DNA of 64,000 nucleotides from contig NZ_CP187926.1 of assembly GCF_049933045.1 (NCBI RefSeq), forward strand, positions 1,178,001 through 1,242,000. Direction: 5' to 3'. The DNA comes from Pseudocolwellia sp049933045 (GTDB lineage Bacteria; Pseudomonadota; Gammaproteobacteria; Enterobacterales; Alteromonadaceae). The position numbers and the translations under genes were made by a program. Positions 43,196 through 52,432 of the stretch are shown here, in pieces (position 1 is the stretch's first letter; the number at the start of each line of letters is the position of its first letter). A model generated the notes under the pieces. It did not search any database and was not told the origin of the DNA. It saw nothing but the letters and a program-made list of their open reading frames with translations.

Positions 43196-45496
43196 TTACT
43201 TAGTTCGACTTTTTTGTGGCTTACGATCATTAAACTGATTTTCACTAAAGCGTGTTAAACCTTGTTTGCCTTTACCTGCTGGTTTTGGTTTTTTACCGTA
43301 AGCTTTAACTTGTCCGGGCGATGTTTTATTGCCTGTTGAGTTGTTCTTACCCTTACCATTGTTTTTGTAGTGTTGTTTATTTAATTCACCACGTGTTTCT
43401 GCAGGTACTAAGCATGTAGGACCAGAACCAATGAGCTTTTTAAGCCCCATCTTCAATAATTCTTCTCTGATTATTGGCCAGTTAACAGGATCATGGTAAC
43501 GCAATATCGCTTTGTGTAAACGACGTTGGATGGTGCCTTTAGGTACATTCACTTTCTCACTGTTTTTTCTAACATTTTTCAGTGAGTCAATTTCTGTATG
43601 GTATAAGGTTGTGGCATTTGCTAATGGCGATGGGTAAAAGTTTTGTACTTGATCTAACTTAAAATCGTTTTCTTTTAACCATAATGCAAGATTAACCATG
43701 TCTTTATTGGTTGTACCAGGGTGAGCAGAGATAAAGTAAGGGATCAAGTATTGCTTTTTACCCGCAACTTTAGAGTAATGATCAAACATTTCTTTAAACT
43801 TGTCGTAACTGCCCATACCAGGCTTCATCATTTTGTTTAATGGGCCTTCTTCGGTATGTTCTGGTGCTATTTTTAAGTAACCGCCAACATGATGTGTTGC
43901 TAGCTCTTTTACATATTCTGGTGATTCAATCGCTAAGTCGTAACGTACACCTGAGGCAATAAGTACTTTTTTGATACCTGGTACTGCACGTGCTTTCCTA
44001 TAAAGTTCAACTGTAGGGGTTTGATCTGTATCTAAATGCCCACAAATAGTAGGCCAAACACATGACGGTTTACGACACGTTGCTTCAGCTTTTTCGCTTT
44101 TACAACGCAGTTTATACATGTTGGCTGTTGGACCACCTAAATCAGATATTACGCCAGTAAAACCAGGTACTTTTACTTTAATGTCTTCAATTTCTTTAAT
44201 GATAGATTCTTCAGAGCGACTTTGAATGATTCGACCTTCATGCTCAGTAATCGAACAGAAAGTACAACCTCCAAAACAGCCACGCATGATATTAATTGAT
44301 GTTTTTATCATGTCGTAAGCTGGAATTTTAGCATCGCCATAACTTGGGTGTGGAACGCGTTGATAATTTAAATCAAAAACACTGTCCATTTCAGCTTCTG
44401 ATAAAGGTTGTGCTGGCGGATTTAACCAAATAATTCTATCGCCATGACTTTGTGCTAAAGGCTTAGCTGACGTTGGATTAACTTCTTGATGGAAAATACG
44501 AGAAGCATGGGCGTACATCATTTTGTTGTCGCGAACTTGTTCGTAAGTTGGTAAATTTATATAGGTAGTTTCCCACGGTTTCTTTTTGTCTTTCCACGTT
44601 TTATTTTGGTAGTCTTTTATTTCAATCACTTGTGGCGCTTTAGTCACGTCGTTAGTAATTAATGAATCGTTATATTCTTTTGCTGCTTCTTCACTATTAC
44701 TATCACAACTTTTTTCTGTCATGTCTTGATAAGGGCTATGAATCGGATCTATTTTGCCGGGTTTATCAATGTTTCGTGAATCAATTCCTTTCCACCCTGG
44801 AAGTGCATGTTTAGCTAAAAAGGCACTGCCTCTTACGTCAGTAATACTTTTAGCTTCTTCGCCATTTGCTATTCTGTGTGCGATTTCAATAAGTGGTCGT
44901 TCTGCGTTACCGTATATTAATAAATCGGCTTTTGAATCAAATAATACTGAGCGACGTACTTTGTCTGACCAGTAATCGTAATGAGCTACACGACGCAAGC
45001 TGGCTTCAATACCACCAATAATAACAGGTACACCTTTATAGGCTTCTTTACAGCGCTGGGTATAAACGTTTACTGCACGGTCGGGTCTTTTACCACCTTC
45101 ATCGTTTGGCGTGTAAGCATCATCATGTCGCATTCTTCGTTCAGCCGTATATCGGTTGATCATCGAATCCATGTTGCCCGAGGTCACACCAAAGAATAAG
45201 TTGGGTTCACCAAGTTCCATAAATGCGTCTTTGGAGCTCCAATCAGGCTGAGAAATAATACCAACACGAAAGCCTTGGTCTTCTAACATTCTGCCAATAA
45301 TTGCCATACCAAAGCTTGGGTGATCAACATAGGCATCACCGGTAACAATAATAATGTCACAACTATCCCACCCCAAAACGTCCATTTCTGCACGAGACAT
45401 AGGTAAAAATGGTGCTGTGCCGTAGCATTCAGCCCAGTATTTAGGGTAATCGAATAATAACTTACTCGTTTGGGTAACTTTATCGGTAGACTTCAA
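43196..45496 (-). CDS. ygiQ: YgiQ family radical SAM protein
   Basis: This 766-residue protein belongs to the YgiQ (UPF0313) family. The radical SAM [4Fe-4S] cysteines are in RGCFGGCTFCSITEHEGR (near residue 405, CxxxCxxC). The N-terminal domain (DIIIVTGDAYVDHPSFG, IGGIEASLRRVAHYDYW) is conserved and resembles a cobalamin-like fold. A C-terminal basic and Gly/Lys-rich tail of about 60 residues (GKGKNNSTGNKTS) is likely disordered. The catalysed reaction is unknown. Length is usual for gammaproteobacteria. Monocistronic; it starts at ATG 45496. Confidence 0.93.
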   Translation of the reverse strand: MKSTDKVTQTSKLLFDYPKYWAECYGTAPFLPMSRAEMDVLGWDSCDIIIVTGDAYVDHPSFGMAIIGRMLEDQGFRVGIISQPDWSSKDAFMELGEPNLFFGVTSGNMDSMINRYTAERRMRHDDAYTPNDEGGKRPDRAVNVYTQRCKEAYKGVPVIIGGIEASLRRVAHYDYWSDKVRRSVLFDSKADLLIYGNAERPLIEIAHRIANGEEAKSITDVRGSAFLAKHALPGWKGIDSRNIDKPGKIDPIHSPYQDMTEKSCDSNSEEAAKEYNDSLITNDVTKAPQVIEIKDYQNKTWKDKKKPWETTYINLPTYEQVRDNKMMYAHASRIFHQEVNPTSAKPLAQSHGDRIIWLNPPAQPLSEAEMDSVFDLNYQRVPHPSYGDAKIPAYDMIKTSINIMRGCFGGCTFCSITEHEGRIIQSRSEESIIKEIEDIKVKVPGFTGVISDLGGPTANMYKLRCKSEKAEATCRKPSCVWPTICGHLDTDQTPTVELYRKARAVPGIKKVLIASGVRYDLAIESPEYVKELATHHVGGYLKIAPEHTEEGPLNKMMKPGMGSYDKFKEMFDHYSKVAGKKQYLIPYFISAHPGTTNKDMVNLALWLKENDFKLDQVQNFYPSPLANATTLYHTEIDSLKNVRKNSEKVNVPKGTIQRRLHKAILRYHDPVNWPIIREELLKMGLKKLIGSGPTCLVPAETRGELNKQHYKNNGKGKNNSTGNKTSPGQVKAYGKKPKPAGKGKQGLTRFSENQFNDRKPQKSRTK

Positions 45497-45717
45497 GATT
45501 GCAACTCTTAGTAAAACTATGACTAACTTTGGTGCGATTATACCTAGTGCCAGATTAAATAGGAATTGCTTTACAATATTTAGAGGGCTTTTTGGTGATT
45601 AAAGCACATTATCTAATAATTAAGCTAAAACTTAGCCCAAGTTAATCAATAGGTAATAGCTTCGTCTAATTAAATAAACAATCTAAAAATATAGATAAGT
45701 GCATTTGATTGTTTAGA

Positions 45718-45915
45718 CTATCTATCGTCGCTATCAATCGCTAATTGTATTTTCTGGTGGTATTCATCAATGTGTAAGTTGAAGTGAATATCTTTGTAGC
45801 ATGATGGGCATTCATCATAATAGTCTTGGTCGCCTCCAGATGTGTCTAAGGCTACATGTAGATGATGGCCACAATGAGGGCAGCTAATACGTTTGTTAGT
45901 AATATCTTGGGGCAT
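45718..45915 (-). CDS. CPXCG motif-containing cysteine-rich protein
   Basis: This 65-residue zinc-ribbon protein begins MPQDITNKRISCPHCGHHL and carries a second pair in DECPSCYKDI, so four cysteines can bind Zn2+. The central HVALDTSGGDQDYYDECP is the family pattern (Cys_rich_CPXG). Function unknown. I place the start at 45915 because GAGGAG lies six bases upstream; the longer frame to 46008 would add a Gln/His-rich extension with no support. Stands alone. Confidence 0.85.
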   Translation of the reverse strand: MPQDITNKRISCPHCGHHLHVALDTSGGDQDYYDECPSCYKDIHFNLHIDEYHQKIQLAIDSDDR

Positions 45916-46222
45916 GGTAACTCCTCGACTTGTCGTCAATACAGTCTTTGAATAAGAGTGTCTGTCATTCTGTTTATGTAGAGCAATCTTATACTGAGTA
46001 TGAACCAAATTTGATAAAATACACGAGGAAAATAGCTCCGTTTAACTAAGCTATTAAAGGCTAAGGATATTTATATTTTGAAATAGGAGGTGTAAGCATT
46101 TTAGTTTTAAAATGTGCGTTTATGTACTTATATAGTTTGTCGTTTTAAAAGATAAAACACTAAAGCTTAATTGTATAGTGTTCAAATATAAGAATTCAAA
46201 GCTTCATCTTTATCACATGCTT

Positions 46223-46558
46223 TTAACTTTCATCATCAACAAGTAAATGTTCTATTTTATTAGGAATACCATCCCATTCTTTAGCATCAGCGGGTGGAGC
46301 TTTCATTTCTGTAATTCTTGGCCACACTTGGGACAGTTCAGCATTTAATTCAATAAAGTTCCTTTGTGCTTCAGGCACTTCATCTTCTTGGAATATTGCG
46401 TCAGCAGGACATTCAACGGGACATAAATCACAATCGATACAATCATCAGGGTTGATCGCTAAAAAATTAGGGCCTTCATAAAAAGCATCAACGGGACACA
46501 CAGCCACACAATCAGTATATTTACATTTTATACAATTATCAGTTACTACAAATGCCAC
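46223..46558 (-). CDS. fdxA: Ferredoxin FdxA (7Fe type)
   Basis: This 111-residue electron carrier binds a [3Fe-4S] and a [4Fe-4S] cluster. The cysteines are C9, C12, C17, C21 (CIKCKYTDCVAVCP) and C40, C43, C46, C50 (CIDCDLCPVECP), the spacing of Azotobacter-type ferredoxin. The acidic C-terminal extension (EWDGIPNKIEHLLVDDES) is typical of FdxA. Located in the cytoplasm. The redox partner is unknown. Divergent from the FAD oxidoreductase at 46728, with only 170 bases between the starts, so promoters may overlap. Confidence 0.95.
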   Translation of the reverse strand: MAFVVTDNCIKCKYTDCVAVCPVDAFYEGPNFLAINPDDCIDCDLCPVECPADAIFQEDEVPEAQRNFIELNAELSQVWPRITEMKAPPADAKEWDGIPNKIEHLLVDDES

Positions 46559-46727
46559 AATTTACCCTAGATTCATCAGACGAAATATTTTCAGGCGATC
46601 ATACCTTGAACATAAACAAATTCAATTACTGATTTCATTAATTCGATTGGTATCACCAAGCTCTTGGGGTAAAATAGCGAGAATTAGTTGTTATTTTCCC
46701 GTCTGGGTATGTAGTTTTGGAAATTTT

Positions 46728-48413
46728 ATGCTTCGTTTGACCAACCTTAAGTTAGATCTCAATCACCAACCTGAAGAATTAGAACAAGCTATTTTGCAAA
46801 CGCTGTCTATTAGCGCTGAGCAATTAGTGAAATTTAATGTATTTAAACGCGGTTACGATGCTCGTAGAAAAAACTCCATCATTTTAATGTACACGGTAGA
46901 TGTTGAAACCACAGTAGATGAAAAACTGCTTGAACAATTTGCAGACGATAATAATGTTAAATTGAGCCCTGATACTAACTATTACTTTGTTGGTGAAGCA
47001 CCAGAAGTTGTAGAACAAAGACCTGTTGTTATTGGTTTTGGCCCGTGTGGTTTATTTATAGGTTTAGTCTTAGCTCAAATGGGCTTTAAGCCGATTATTT
47101 TAGAACGCGGCAAAGAAGTACGTGAACGTACCAAAGATACTTTTGGTTTTTGGCGTAAAAAAATATTAAACACTGAATCAAACGTTCAGTTTGGTGAAGG
47201 TGGTGCAGGTACTTTTTCTGATGGAAAACTATATAGCCAAGTTAAAGATCCAAAACATTACAGCCGTAAAGTATTACATGAATTTGTAGATGCTGGCGCA
47301 CCAGAAGAAATTCTATATGTAAGTAAGCCGCATATTGGTACGTTTAAACTCGTTACTATGATTGAAAAAATGCGTGCGACAATAACCGAATTAGGTGGTG
47401 AAATTAGATTCAGCCAACGCGTAGATGACATTTTATTTGAAGATGGTGAAGCTAATAACGCCGAAACGGATGCTGAAAGTGATAGCAGTGCCGAAACTAA
47501 TCGCAAGGTTGTAGGTGTTAAGCTTTCAACTGGAGAGATCATAAAAACTCAGCATGTAGCGTTAGCTGTAGGGCATAGTGCCCGTGATACTTTTAAAATG
47601 TTAAACGATAAAAATGTTTATATGGTGGCTAAGCCATTTTCTATTGGTTTTAGAATTGAGCATGAGCAATCTGTTATTGATGATGCTCGATTCGGCAAAA
47701 ACGCAGGACATCCTATTTTAGGTTCAGCCGATTATAAATTAGTTCATCATTGTAAAAATGGTCGCTCTGTTTACAGTTTTTGTATGTGCCCAGGTGGTAC
47801 TGTTGTAGCCGCTGCCTCAGAAGAAGGGCGATTAGTAACGAATGGTATGAGCCAATACTCTCGTCATGAACGTAATGCCAATAGTGCGATTGTTGTTGGC
47901 ATCGACCCGAAAGATTTCTCATACGGTAGCGATAATGATGAAAGTGATAATATTTTAGCAGGTGTCGATTTACAAAGACGACTTGAAGAGTTTGCTTATA
48001 AACTAGGTGGCGAGAACTACGATGCGCCTGTGCAACTTGTAGGTGATTTTTTAGCAGGAAGAAAGTCTGGTGAACATGGTAGTGTTGAGCCATCTTACAA
48101 GCCAGGTGTTACTTATTGTGATTTAAGTGAAACCTTACCTCCTTATGCAATAGAAGCTCTACGTGAAGCATTACCTGCTTTTGAAAAGAAAATTAAAGGC
48201 TTTGCAATGGAACACGCTACTTTAACAGCCGTTGAAACACGTACGTCTTCACCTATTCAAATTACTCGTGATAAAGAAACCTACCAAAGCTTAAATGTTG
48301 ATGGTTTATATCCTGCGGGTGAAGGTGCAGGTTATGCAGGCGGAATTTTATCTGCAGGTATAGACGGTATTAAAATTGCGGAAGCGATTGCTTTGAGTAT
48401 GTTGAAGAAGTAA
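46728..48413 (+). CDS. NAD(P)/FAD-dependent oxidoreductase (COG2509-like)
   Basis: This 561-residue flavoprotein starts MLRLTNLKLDLNH and has an N-terminal small alpha/beta domain, a Rossmann GFGPCGLFIGLVLAQMG (FAD) near residue 104, and the C-terminal block LYPAGEGAGYAGGILSAGIDG that binds the flavin. RKKILNTESNVQFGEGGAGTFSDGKLYS is a family hallmark. The reaction is unknown; relatives are annotated as uncharacterised FAD-dependent dehydrogenases. A short acidic insert (NNAETDAESDSSAETN) lies near residue 245. I moved the start to ATG 46728 since the earlier codons read as non-coding and TGGA precedes ATG. FdxA is divergent, a possible electron partner. Confidence 0.88.
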   Translation: MLRLTNLKLDLNHQPEELEQAILQTLSISAEQLVKFNVFKRGYDARRKNSIILMYTVDVETTVDEKLLEQFADDNNVKLSPDTNYYFVGEAPEVVEQRPVVIGFGPCGLFIGLVLAQMGFKPIILERGKEVRERTKDTFGFWRKKILNTESNVQFGEGGAGTFSDGKLYSQVKDPKHYSRKVLHEFVDAGAPEEILYVSKPHIGTFKLVTMIEKMRATITELGGEIRFSQRVDDILFEDGEANNAETDAESDSSAETNRKVVGVKLSTGEIIKTQHVALAVGHSARDTFKMLNDKNVYMVAKPFSIGFRIEHEQSVIDDARFGKNAGHPILGSADYKLVHHCKNGRSVYSFCMCPGGTVVAAASEEGRLVTNGMSQYSRHERNANSAIVVGIDPKDFSYGSDNDESDNILAGVDLQRRLEEFAYKLGGENYDAPVQLVGDFLAGRKSGEHGSVEPSYKPGVTYCDLSETLPPYAIEALREALPAFEKKIKGFAMEHATLTAVETRTSSPIQITRDKETYQSLNVDGLYPAGEGAGYAGGILSAGIDGIKIAEAIALSMLKK

Positions 48414-48464
48414 TTTAGCCAGTTTTTAAATATTCAGTTAAATGATTATCTCGTTCTAGAAACA

Positions 48465-48501
48465 TAAGCCTATTACTCAAACTGAGTACTAGGCTTTTTT
48501 T
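48465..48501 (+). terminator. Terminator overlapping the end of the START-domain gene
   Basis: AAGCCTATTACTC pairs with GAGTACTAGGCTT around AAACT, followed by an eight-base T-run. It terminates the oxidoreductase gene on the plus strand. On the minus strand the same bases encode the last residues of the START-domain protein. Confidence 0.85.
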
Positions 48502-49258
48502 TATCCTTTATTCCTTTAACTGAATTGTTTTCAATAATGTAAGGCAAGGTATGTGTTTGCCAATTTGATAAAGGCAGTTGCTCATACATATTGTTCATGG
48601 TTTTCCACAAACTATTTAAAGAAATACGTTTAACAATCCAATGTGGAATGATGCCTTTAGGATCAGCAATCACTGTATAGGTAATATTAATGTTGCCATT
48701 ATCAACGGGCTTAATAAGCCAATGGGCTTTTATCACCTCTATTTTTATCATGTTGTTTTGTAAATAAGCGGGCTTGTTGACATCTTCTACCTGTATTTCA
48801 ACAGACAAATCATCATTCTGCCAATGGCGCGAGTTAATTAACATATAGCGTTCTGATACAGGCCAAAAACTATTGAAGTTAACAATAAATAGGTTTTCTT
48901 GAGGAGATATATTTTCAATTACTTGGCTGGAATGGGCATTATCCAACCACAGAGGCATGTTCTTTGTGTCTTGAATAAATAGTAAAAAACTAGACAAGCT
49001 AGACTGTATTGTTGTATTTACCTTTATTTCAATTAACGGGCTATTTTTAGATTTATGATAAGCAACATGAATGTTGTTATCTTCTTTCCATGTTTTCCAT
49101 AAAGTTTTGTCTACTACTTCTGCGCTCAATATTCCTATATTCGATATATTTGATTGAACAGCTAAACTACCCAAAGGAAATAATGCCGTTAACATTAAAG
49201 AAATATAAACAAAAATGTATGTTGATGAATGCGTGTTATTTACGGCTTTTTTATTCAC
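48473..49258 (-). CDS. START domain-containing exported protein
   Basis: This 261-residue protein has a signal peptide (VYISLMLTALFPLGSLA) followed by a START/SRPBCC-like helix-grip fold. LFIQDTKNMPLWLDNAHSS, FWPVSERYMLINSRHW and ITYTVIADPKGIIPHWIVKR are usual bacterial START features. The cavity would bind a lipid or hydrophobic molecule in the periplasm. Ligand and physiological role are unknown. The tail GIKDKKKPSTQFE is read from DNA that also forms the terminator of the convergent gene, which may explain its Lys-run. Solitary gene. Confidence 0.82.
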   Translation of the reverse strand: MNKKAVNNTHSSTYIFVYISLMLTALFPLGSLAVQSNISNIGILSAEVVDKTLWKTWKEDNNIHVAYHKSKNSPLIEIKVNTTIQSSLSSFLLFIQDTKNMPLWLDNAHSSQVIENISPQENLFIVNFNSFWPVSERYMLINSRHWQNDDLSVEIQVEDVNKPAYLQNNMIKIEVIKAHWLIKPVDNGNINITYTVIADPKGIIPHWIVKRISLNSLWKTMNNMYEQLPLSNWQTHTLPYIIENNSVKGIKDKKKPSTQFE

Positions 49259-49426
49259 TGTATTAATAACAAAAACCTTATATTTATTGCAATTAGGGCC
49301 ATATTACACTATATTCCCGTGCTCATTTATTCCTTCGTTGGAATAAAGCAAAAGATTTAGCAAGATAGGGTTTTATTTAATAACGATTATTTAATAAAAC
49401 CGTGTCTATAAATATTAACATTGATA

Positions 49427-49462
49427 ATACCAGCCTCAATAACAAATTATTGGGGTTAGTAT
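49427..49462 (+). promoter_or_regulatory. 16-bp hairpin in the thrS leader
   Basis: ATACCAGCCTCAATAA pairs with TTATTGGGGTTAGTAT around a CAAA loop, with one mismatch and two G-U pairs. It ends 55 bases before the thrS start and overlaps a short upstream ORF start. It may be an autoregulatory operator or the relic of a small repeat. Confidence 0.5.
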
Positions 49463-49526
49463 GAAACTAAAGCAAGCGGCACTTAGTGTGTGTCGCCACT
49501 GTACAAAGGATATTTCATGCCAGTAA
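49461..49526 (+). CDS. Short upstream ORF overlapping the thrS start
   Basis: ATG 49461, preceded by GGGG in the hairpin arm, opens a 21-codon frame MKLKQAALSVCRHCTKDISCQ ending at TAA 49524-49526, ten bases inside thrS in another frame. Translation would couple to thrS. Only one Thr codon is present, so a classic attenuator is unlikely. No homology is known to me. Confidence 0.35.
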   Translation: MKLKQAALSVCRHCTKDISCQ

Positions 49527-51427
49527 TAACTCTTCCTGACGGCTCTCAGCGTTCTTTCGATAAAGCAGTATCTATTATGGATGTTGCATTAGATATCGGC
49601 CCAGGTTTAGCAAAAGCAACGATCGCAGGCCGTATTGACGGACAACTTGTTGATGCGTGCGAATTAATTGAAAACGATGCGTCTTTACAACTTATTACGA
49701 GTAAAGACAGTGAAGGGCTTGAAATTATTCGCCATTCAACTGCTCATTTATTAGGTCATGCTATTAAGCAATTATGGCCAAATACTAAAATGGCAATCGG
49801 TCCTACTATTGATAACGGCTTTTATTACGATGTTGATTTAGAAGAATCTATTACAGAAGATGATTTAGTTAAACTTGAAAAACGTATGACTGAATTAGCC
49901 AGAACTGGTTATGAAGTTATTAAGAAAACAGGTACTTGGCAATATGCTTATGATGCATTTACTGAGCGCGGTGAAACATACAAGCTAGAAATTCTTGATG
50001 AAAACATAGATAAATCAGATACACCTGCTTTATATCATCATCTTGAATATACAGATATGTGTCGTGGTCCTCATGTTCCAAGCATGCGTCATTGTCATCA
50101 TTTCAAACTAATGAAAGTTGCTGGCGCTTACTGGCGTGGTAATTCAGACAATAAAATGTTGCAACGTATATACGGAACAGCATGGGCTGATAAAAAACAA
50201 CTTAAAGCATATATCCAACGTTTAGCAGAAGCTGAAAAGCGTGATCACCGTAAAATCGGTAAAACGTTAGACTTATTCCATTGGCAAGAAGAAGCGCCAG
50301 GAATGGTGTTTTGGCATAACGATGGTTGGACTATATATACAGAACTAGAAAAGTTCATTCGTGAAAAGCTTCATGAATATGATTACGACGAAGTTAAAGG
50401 TCCATTAATGATGGATCGCGTGCTTTGGGAAAAATCAGGACATTGGGACAAGTATGCAGAAAACATGTTCACAACAACGTCTGAGAAGCGTGAATATGCG
50501 ATAAAACCAATGAACTGTCCTGGTCATGTACAAATATTTAACCAAGGCTTAAAATCTTACCGTGATTTACCATTACGTATGGCTGAGTTTGGTTGTTGTC
50601 ATCGTAACGAGCCATCAGGTTCTTTACATGGTTTAATGCGCGTACGTGGTTTTACCCAAGATGATGCACATATCTTCTGTACAGAAGAACAAGTTCAAAG
50701 CGAAGTAACTCAATGTATTGAAATGGTCTATGATGTATATAAATCATTTGGTTTTGAAGATATAATAGTTAAATTATCAACGCGTCCTGAAAAACGCATT
50801 GGTAGTGACGAAATATGGGACAAAGCTGAACAAGGTTTAGCACAAGCGTTAACTGATTTAGGTATCAATTTTGAGTATCTTCCAGGTGAAGGTGCTTTCT
50901 ATGGTCCTAAAATTGAATTTACTTTACTTGATTGTTTAGGTCGTAATTGGCAATGTGGTACAGTTCAATTAGATTTTGCTTTACCAGAACGTTTAGATGC
51001 AACTTATGTAGGTGAAGATAACGAACGTTACACACCTGTTATGATTCATCGTGCAATTTTAGGATCTTTAGAACGTTTTATCGGAATTTTGATAGAAGAG
51101 TACACAGGTAAATTTCCTACATGGTTATCGCCAAATCAAGTGACTGTAATGAATATTACGGGCAAACAGGACGATTATTGTGAAAAAGTTGCAAAAAAAC
51201 TGAAAGAAAGTGGATTTAGAGTAAAACTAGACTTGAGAAATGAGAAGATAGGCTTTAAAATCCGCGAGCACACTTTGAAGCGTGTTCCATATTTGTTAGT
51301 TGTTGGTGACAAAGAAATGGAATCTGGCGAAATCGCTATACGAACTCGAAGTGGTGAAGATTTAGGTACAATGTCTGTTGATGGTTTTATCCAGAAATTA
51401 ACTGAAGAAGTTAAATCTAGAATATAA
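49517..51427 (+). CDS. thrS: Threonine--tRNA ligase
   Basis: This 636-residue class II synthetase charges tRNA-Thr. A TGS domain (1-60), the editing domain with HSTAHLLGHA, and the catalytic core with MNCPGHVQIF (zinc Cys), RMAEFGCCHRNEPSGSLHG (motif 2) and PVMIHRAILGSLERF (motif 3) are in order, followed by the anticodon-binding domain. The start ATG 49517 follows AAAGGA; a GTG at 49490 would add nine residues. Length matches the family. It opens the conserved thrS-infC-rpmI-rplT cluster. A leader hairpin lies upstream, and E. coli thrS is known to autorepress by binding its leader. Confidence 0.98.
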   Translation: MPVITLPDGSQRSFDKAVSIMDVALDIGPGLAKATIAGRIDGQLVDACELIENDASLQLITSKDSEGLEIIRHSTAHLLGHAIKQLWPNTKMAIGPTIDNGFYYDVDLEESITEDDLVKLEKRMTELARTGYEVIKKTGTWQYAYDAFTERGETYKLEILDENIDKSDTPALYHHLEYTDMCRGPHVPSMRHCHHFKLMKVAGAYWRGNSDNKMLQRIYGTAWADKKQLKAYIQRLAEAEKRDHRKIGKTLDLFHWQEEAPGMVFWHNDGWTIYTELEKFIREKLHEYDYDEVKGPLMMDRVLWEKSGHWDKYAENMFTTTSEKREYAIKPMNCPGHVQIFNQGLKSYRDLPLRMAEFGCCHRNEPSGSLHGLMRVRGFTQDDAHIFCTEEQVQSEVTQCIEMVYDVYKSFGFEDIIVKLSTRPEKRIGSDEIWDKAEQGLAQALTDLGINFEYLPGEGAFYGPKIEFTLLDCLGRNWQCGTVQLDFALPERLDATYVGEDNERYTPVMIHRAILGSLERFIGILIEEYTGKFPTWLSPNQVTVMNITGKQDDYCEKVAKKLKESGFRVKLDLRNEKIGFKIREHTLKRVPYLLVVGDKEMESGEIAIRTRSGEDLGTMSVDGFIQKLTEEVKSRI

Positions 51428-51504
51428 ACGGGCATAATAATATTTTATAATCCATATATTACAATTCAGTAATAAAATATGGGAACAAAGTTCTTTGGAG
51501 GAAC

Positions 51505-52050
51505 ATGGCTATTAAAGGTGGTCAACGAGGCGGGCAAAAAGAGCCAGCTCATCGTTTGAATGAATTAATTACAGGTACTGAAGTACGTTTGATCCGTTAT
51601 GATGGCGAAGCTGGAGGGATTGTTACTTTAGATGAAGCAATGAATCAATCTATCGAAGCTGGAGTTGATTTAGTAGAAATCAGTCCAACGGCACAGCCGC
51701 CAGTTTGTCGAGTGATGGACTACGGTAAGTTCTTGTATGAAAAAGCCAAAGAACAAAAAGAAGCTCGTAAAAAGCAGAAACAAATACAGGTTAAGGAAAT
51801 TAAATTCCGACCTGGTACAGATGAAGGCGACTATCAGGTAAAACTACGCAGCCTGAAGCGCTTTTTAGAGGATGGCGACAAGATCAAGGTAACATTACGT
51901 TTCCGCGGTCGTGAAATGGCCCACCAAGAACTAGGCTTAGATTTGTTAACTCGCGTTAAAAACGACTTAGCAGAACTAACAGTAGTTGAGTTTTTCCCTC
52001 GTAGAGCGGAAGGGCGTCAAATGGTGATGGTCTTAGCCCCTAAAAAATAG
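51505..52050 (+). CDS. infC: Translation initiation factor IF-3
   Basis: This 181-residue factor binds the 30S subunit and checks initiation codon pairing. It has the N-domain (AHRLNELI..EVRLIRYDGEAGG), the flexible linker rich in Lys/Gln/Glu and the C-domain (IKEIKFRPGTDEGDYQVKL, VTLRFRGREMAHQELG). ATG 51505 reads M-A-I-K-G-G-Q-R. Codon 3 is ATT, followed by AAAGGTGGT, aligned with the AUU AAA GGC GGA start of E. coli infC. GGAGG (51497-51501) is only 3 bases from ATG but 9 bases from ATT 51511, so the true start may be the rare AUU, as in E. coli autoregulation. Confidence 0.97.
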   Translation: MAIKGGQRGGQKEPAHRLNELITGTEVRLIRYDGEAGGIVTLDEAMNQSIEAGVDLVEISPTAQPPVCRVMDYGKFLYEKAKEQKEARKKQKQIQVKEIKFRPGTDEGDYQVKLRSLKRFLEDGDKIKVTLRFRGREMAHQELGLDLLTRVKNDLAELTVVEFFPRRAEGRQMVMVLAPKK

Positions 52051-52222
52051 ATAATAACTGGTAGTTAAAGTAATGAGTTGGCTTGCTGACTCATTCACCA
52101 CTATTATCGAAAACTGGTAATATAGGCTTACAAGTAAAACTTAACATCCTAATTGTAAAATTAGGCACTGAGTTTTCGCCTAGATTGCTTAAATTTGGCA
52201 TCCCAATGCGGAGTTATTTATA
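52051..52222 (+). promoter_or_regulatory. infC-rpmI spacer, candidate L20 operator
   Basis: The 172-base spacer contains imperfect hairpins (for example ATGAGT..ACTCAT near 52072-52097 and CCTAATTG..AATTAGG near 52149-52168). In E. coli ribosomal protein L20 represses rpmI translation through this region. The functional claim rests on position and established knowledge. Confidence 0.4.
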
Positions 52223-52417
52223 ATGCCTAAAATGAAAACAAATAAAGGTGCTGCAAAGCGCTTTAAAAAAACAGCTACAGGTTACAAGTTCAAACAAGCT
52301 GGTCTTCGTCATATTCTGACTAAGCGCCGTACTAAAGTTAAGCGTCATTTGCGTGCTAAATGCATGATTTCTGCGGCTGATATTAAATCAGTTAAAAAAC
52401 TTTTACGTCACGGTTAA
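52223..52417 (+). CDS. rpmI: 50S ribosomal protein L35
   Basis: This 64-residue very basic protein of the large subunit has the family start PKMKTNKGAAKRFKKT and the end ADIKSVKKLLRHG. It lies between infC and rplT, which starts 15 bases after its stop. A ribosome site GGAG precedes the ATG. It is usually cotranslationally controlled with rplT. Confidence 0.98.
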   Translation: MPKMKTNKGAAKRFKKTATGYKFKQAGLRHILTKRRTKVKRHLRAKCMISAADIKSVKKLLRHG

Positions 52418-52432
52418 TAGGAGATATAGAAA

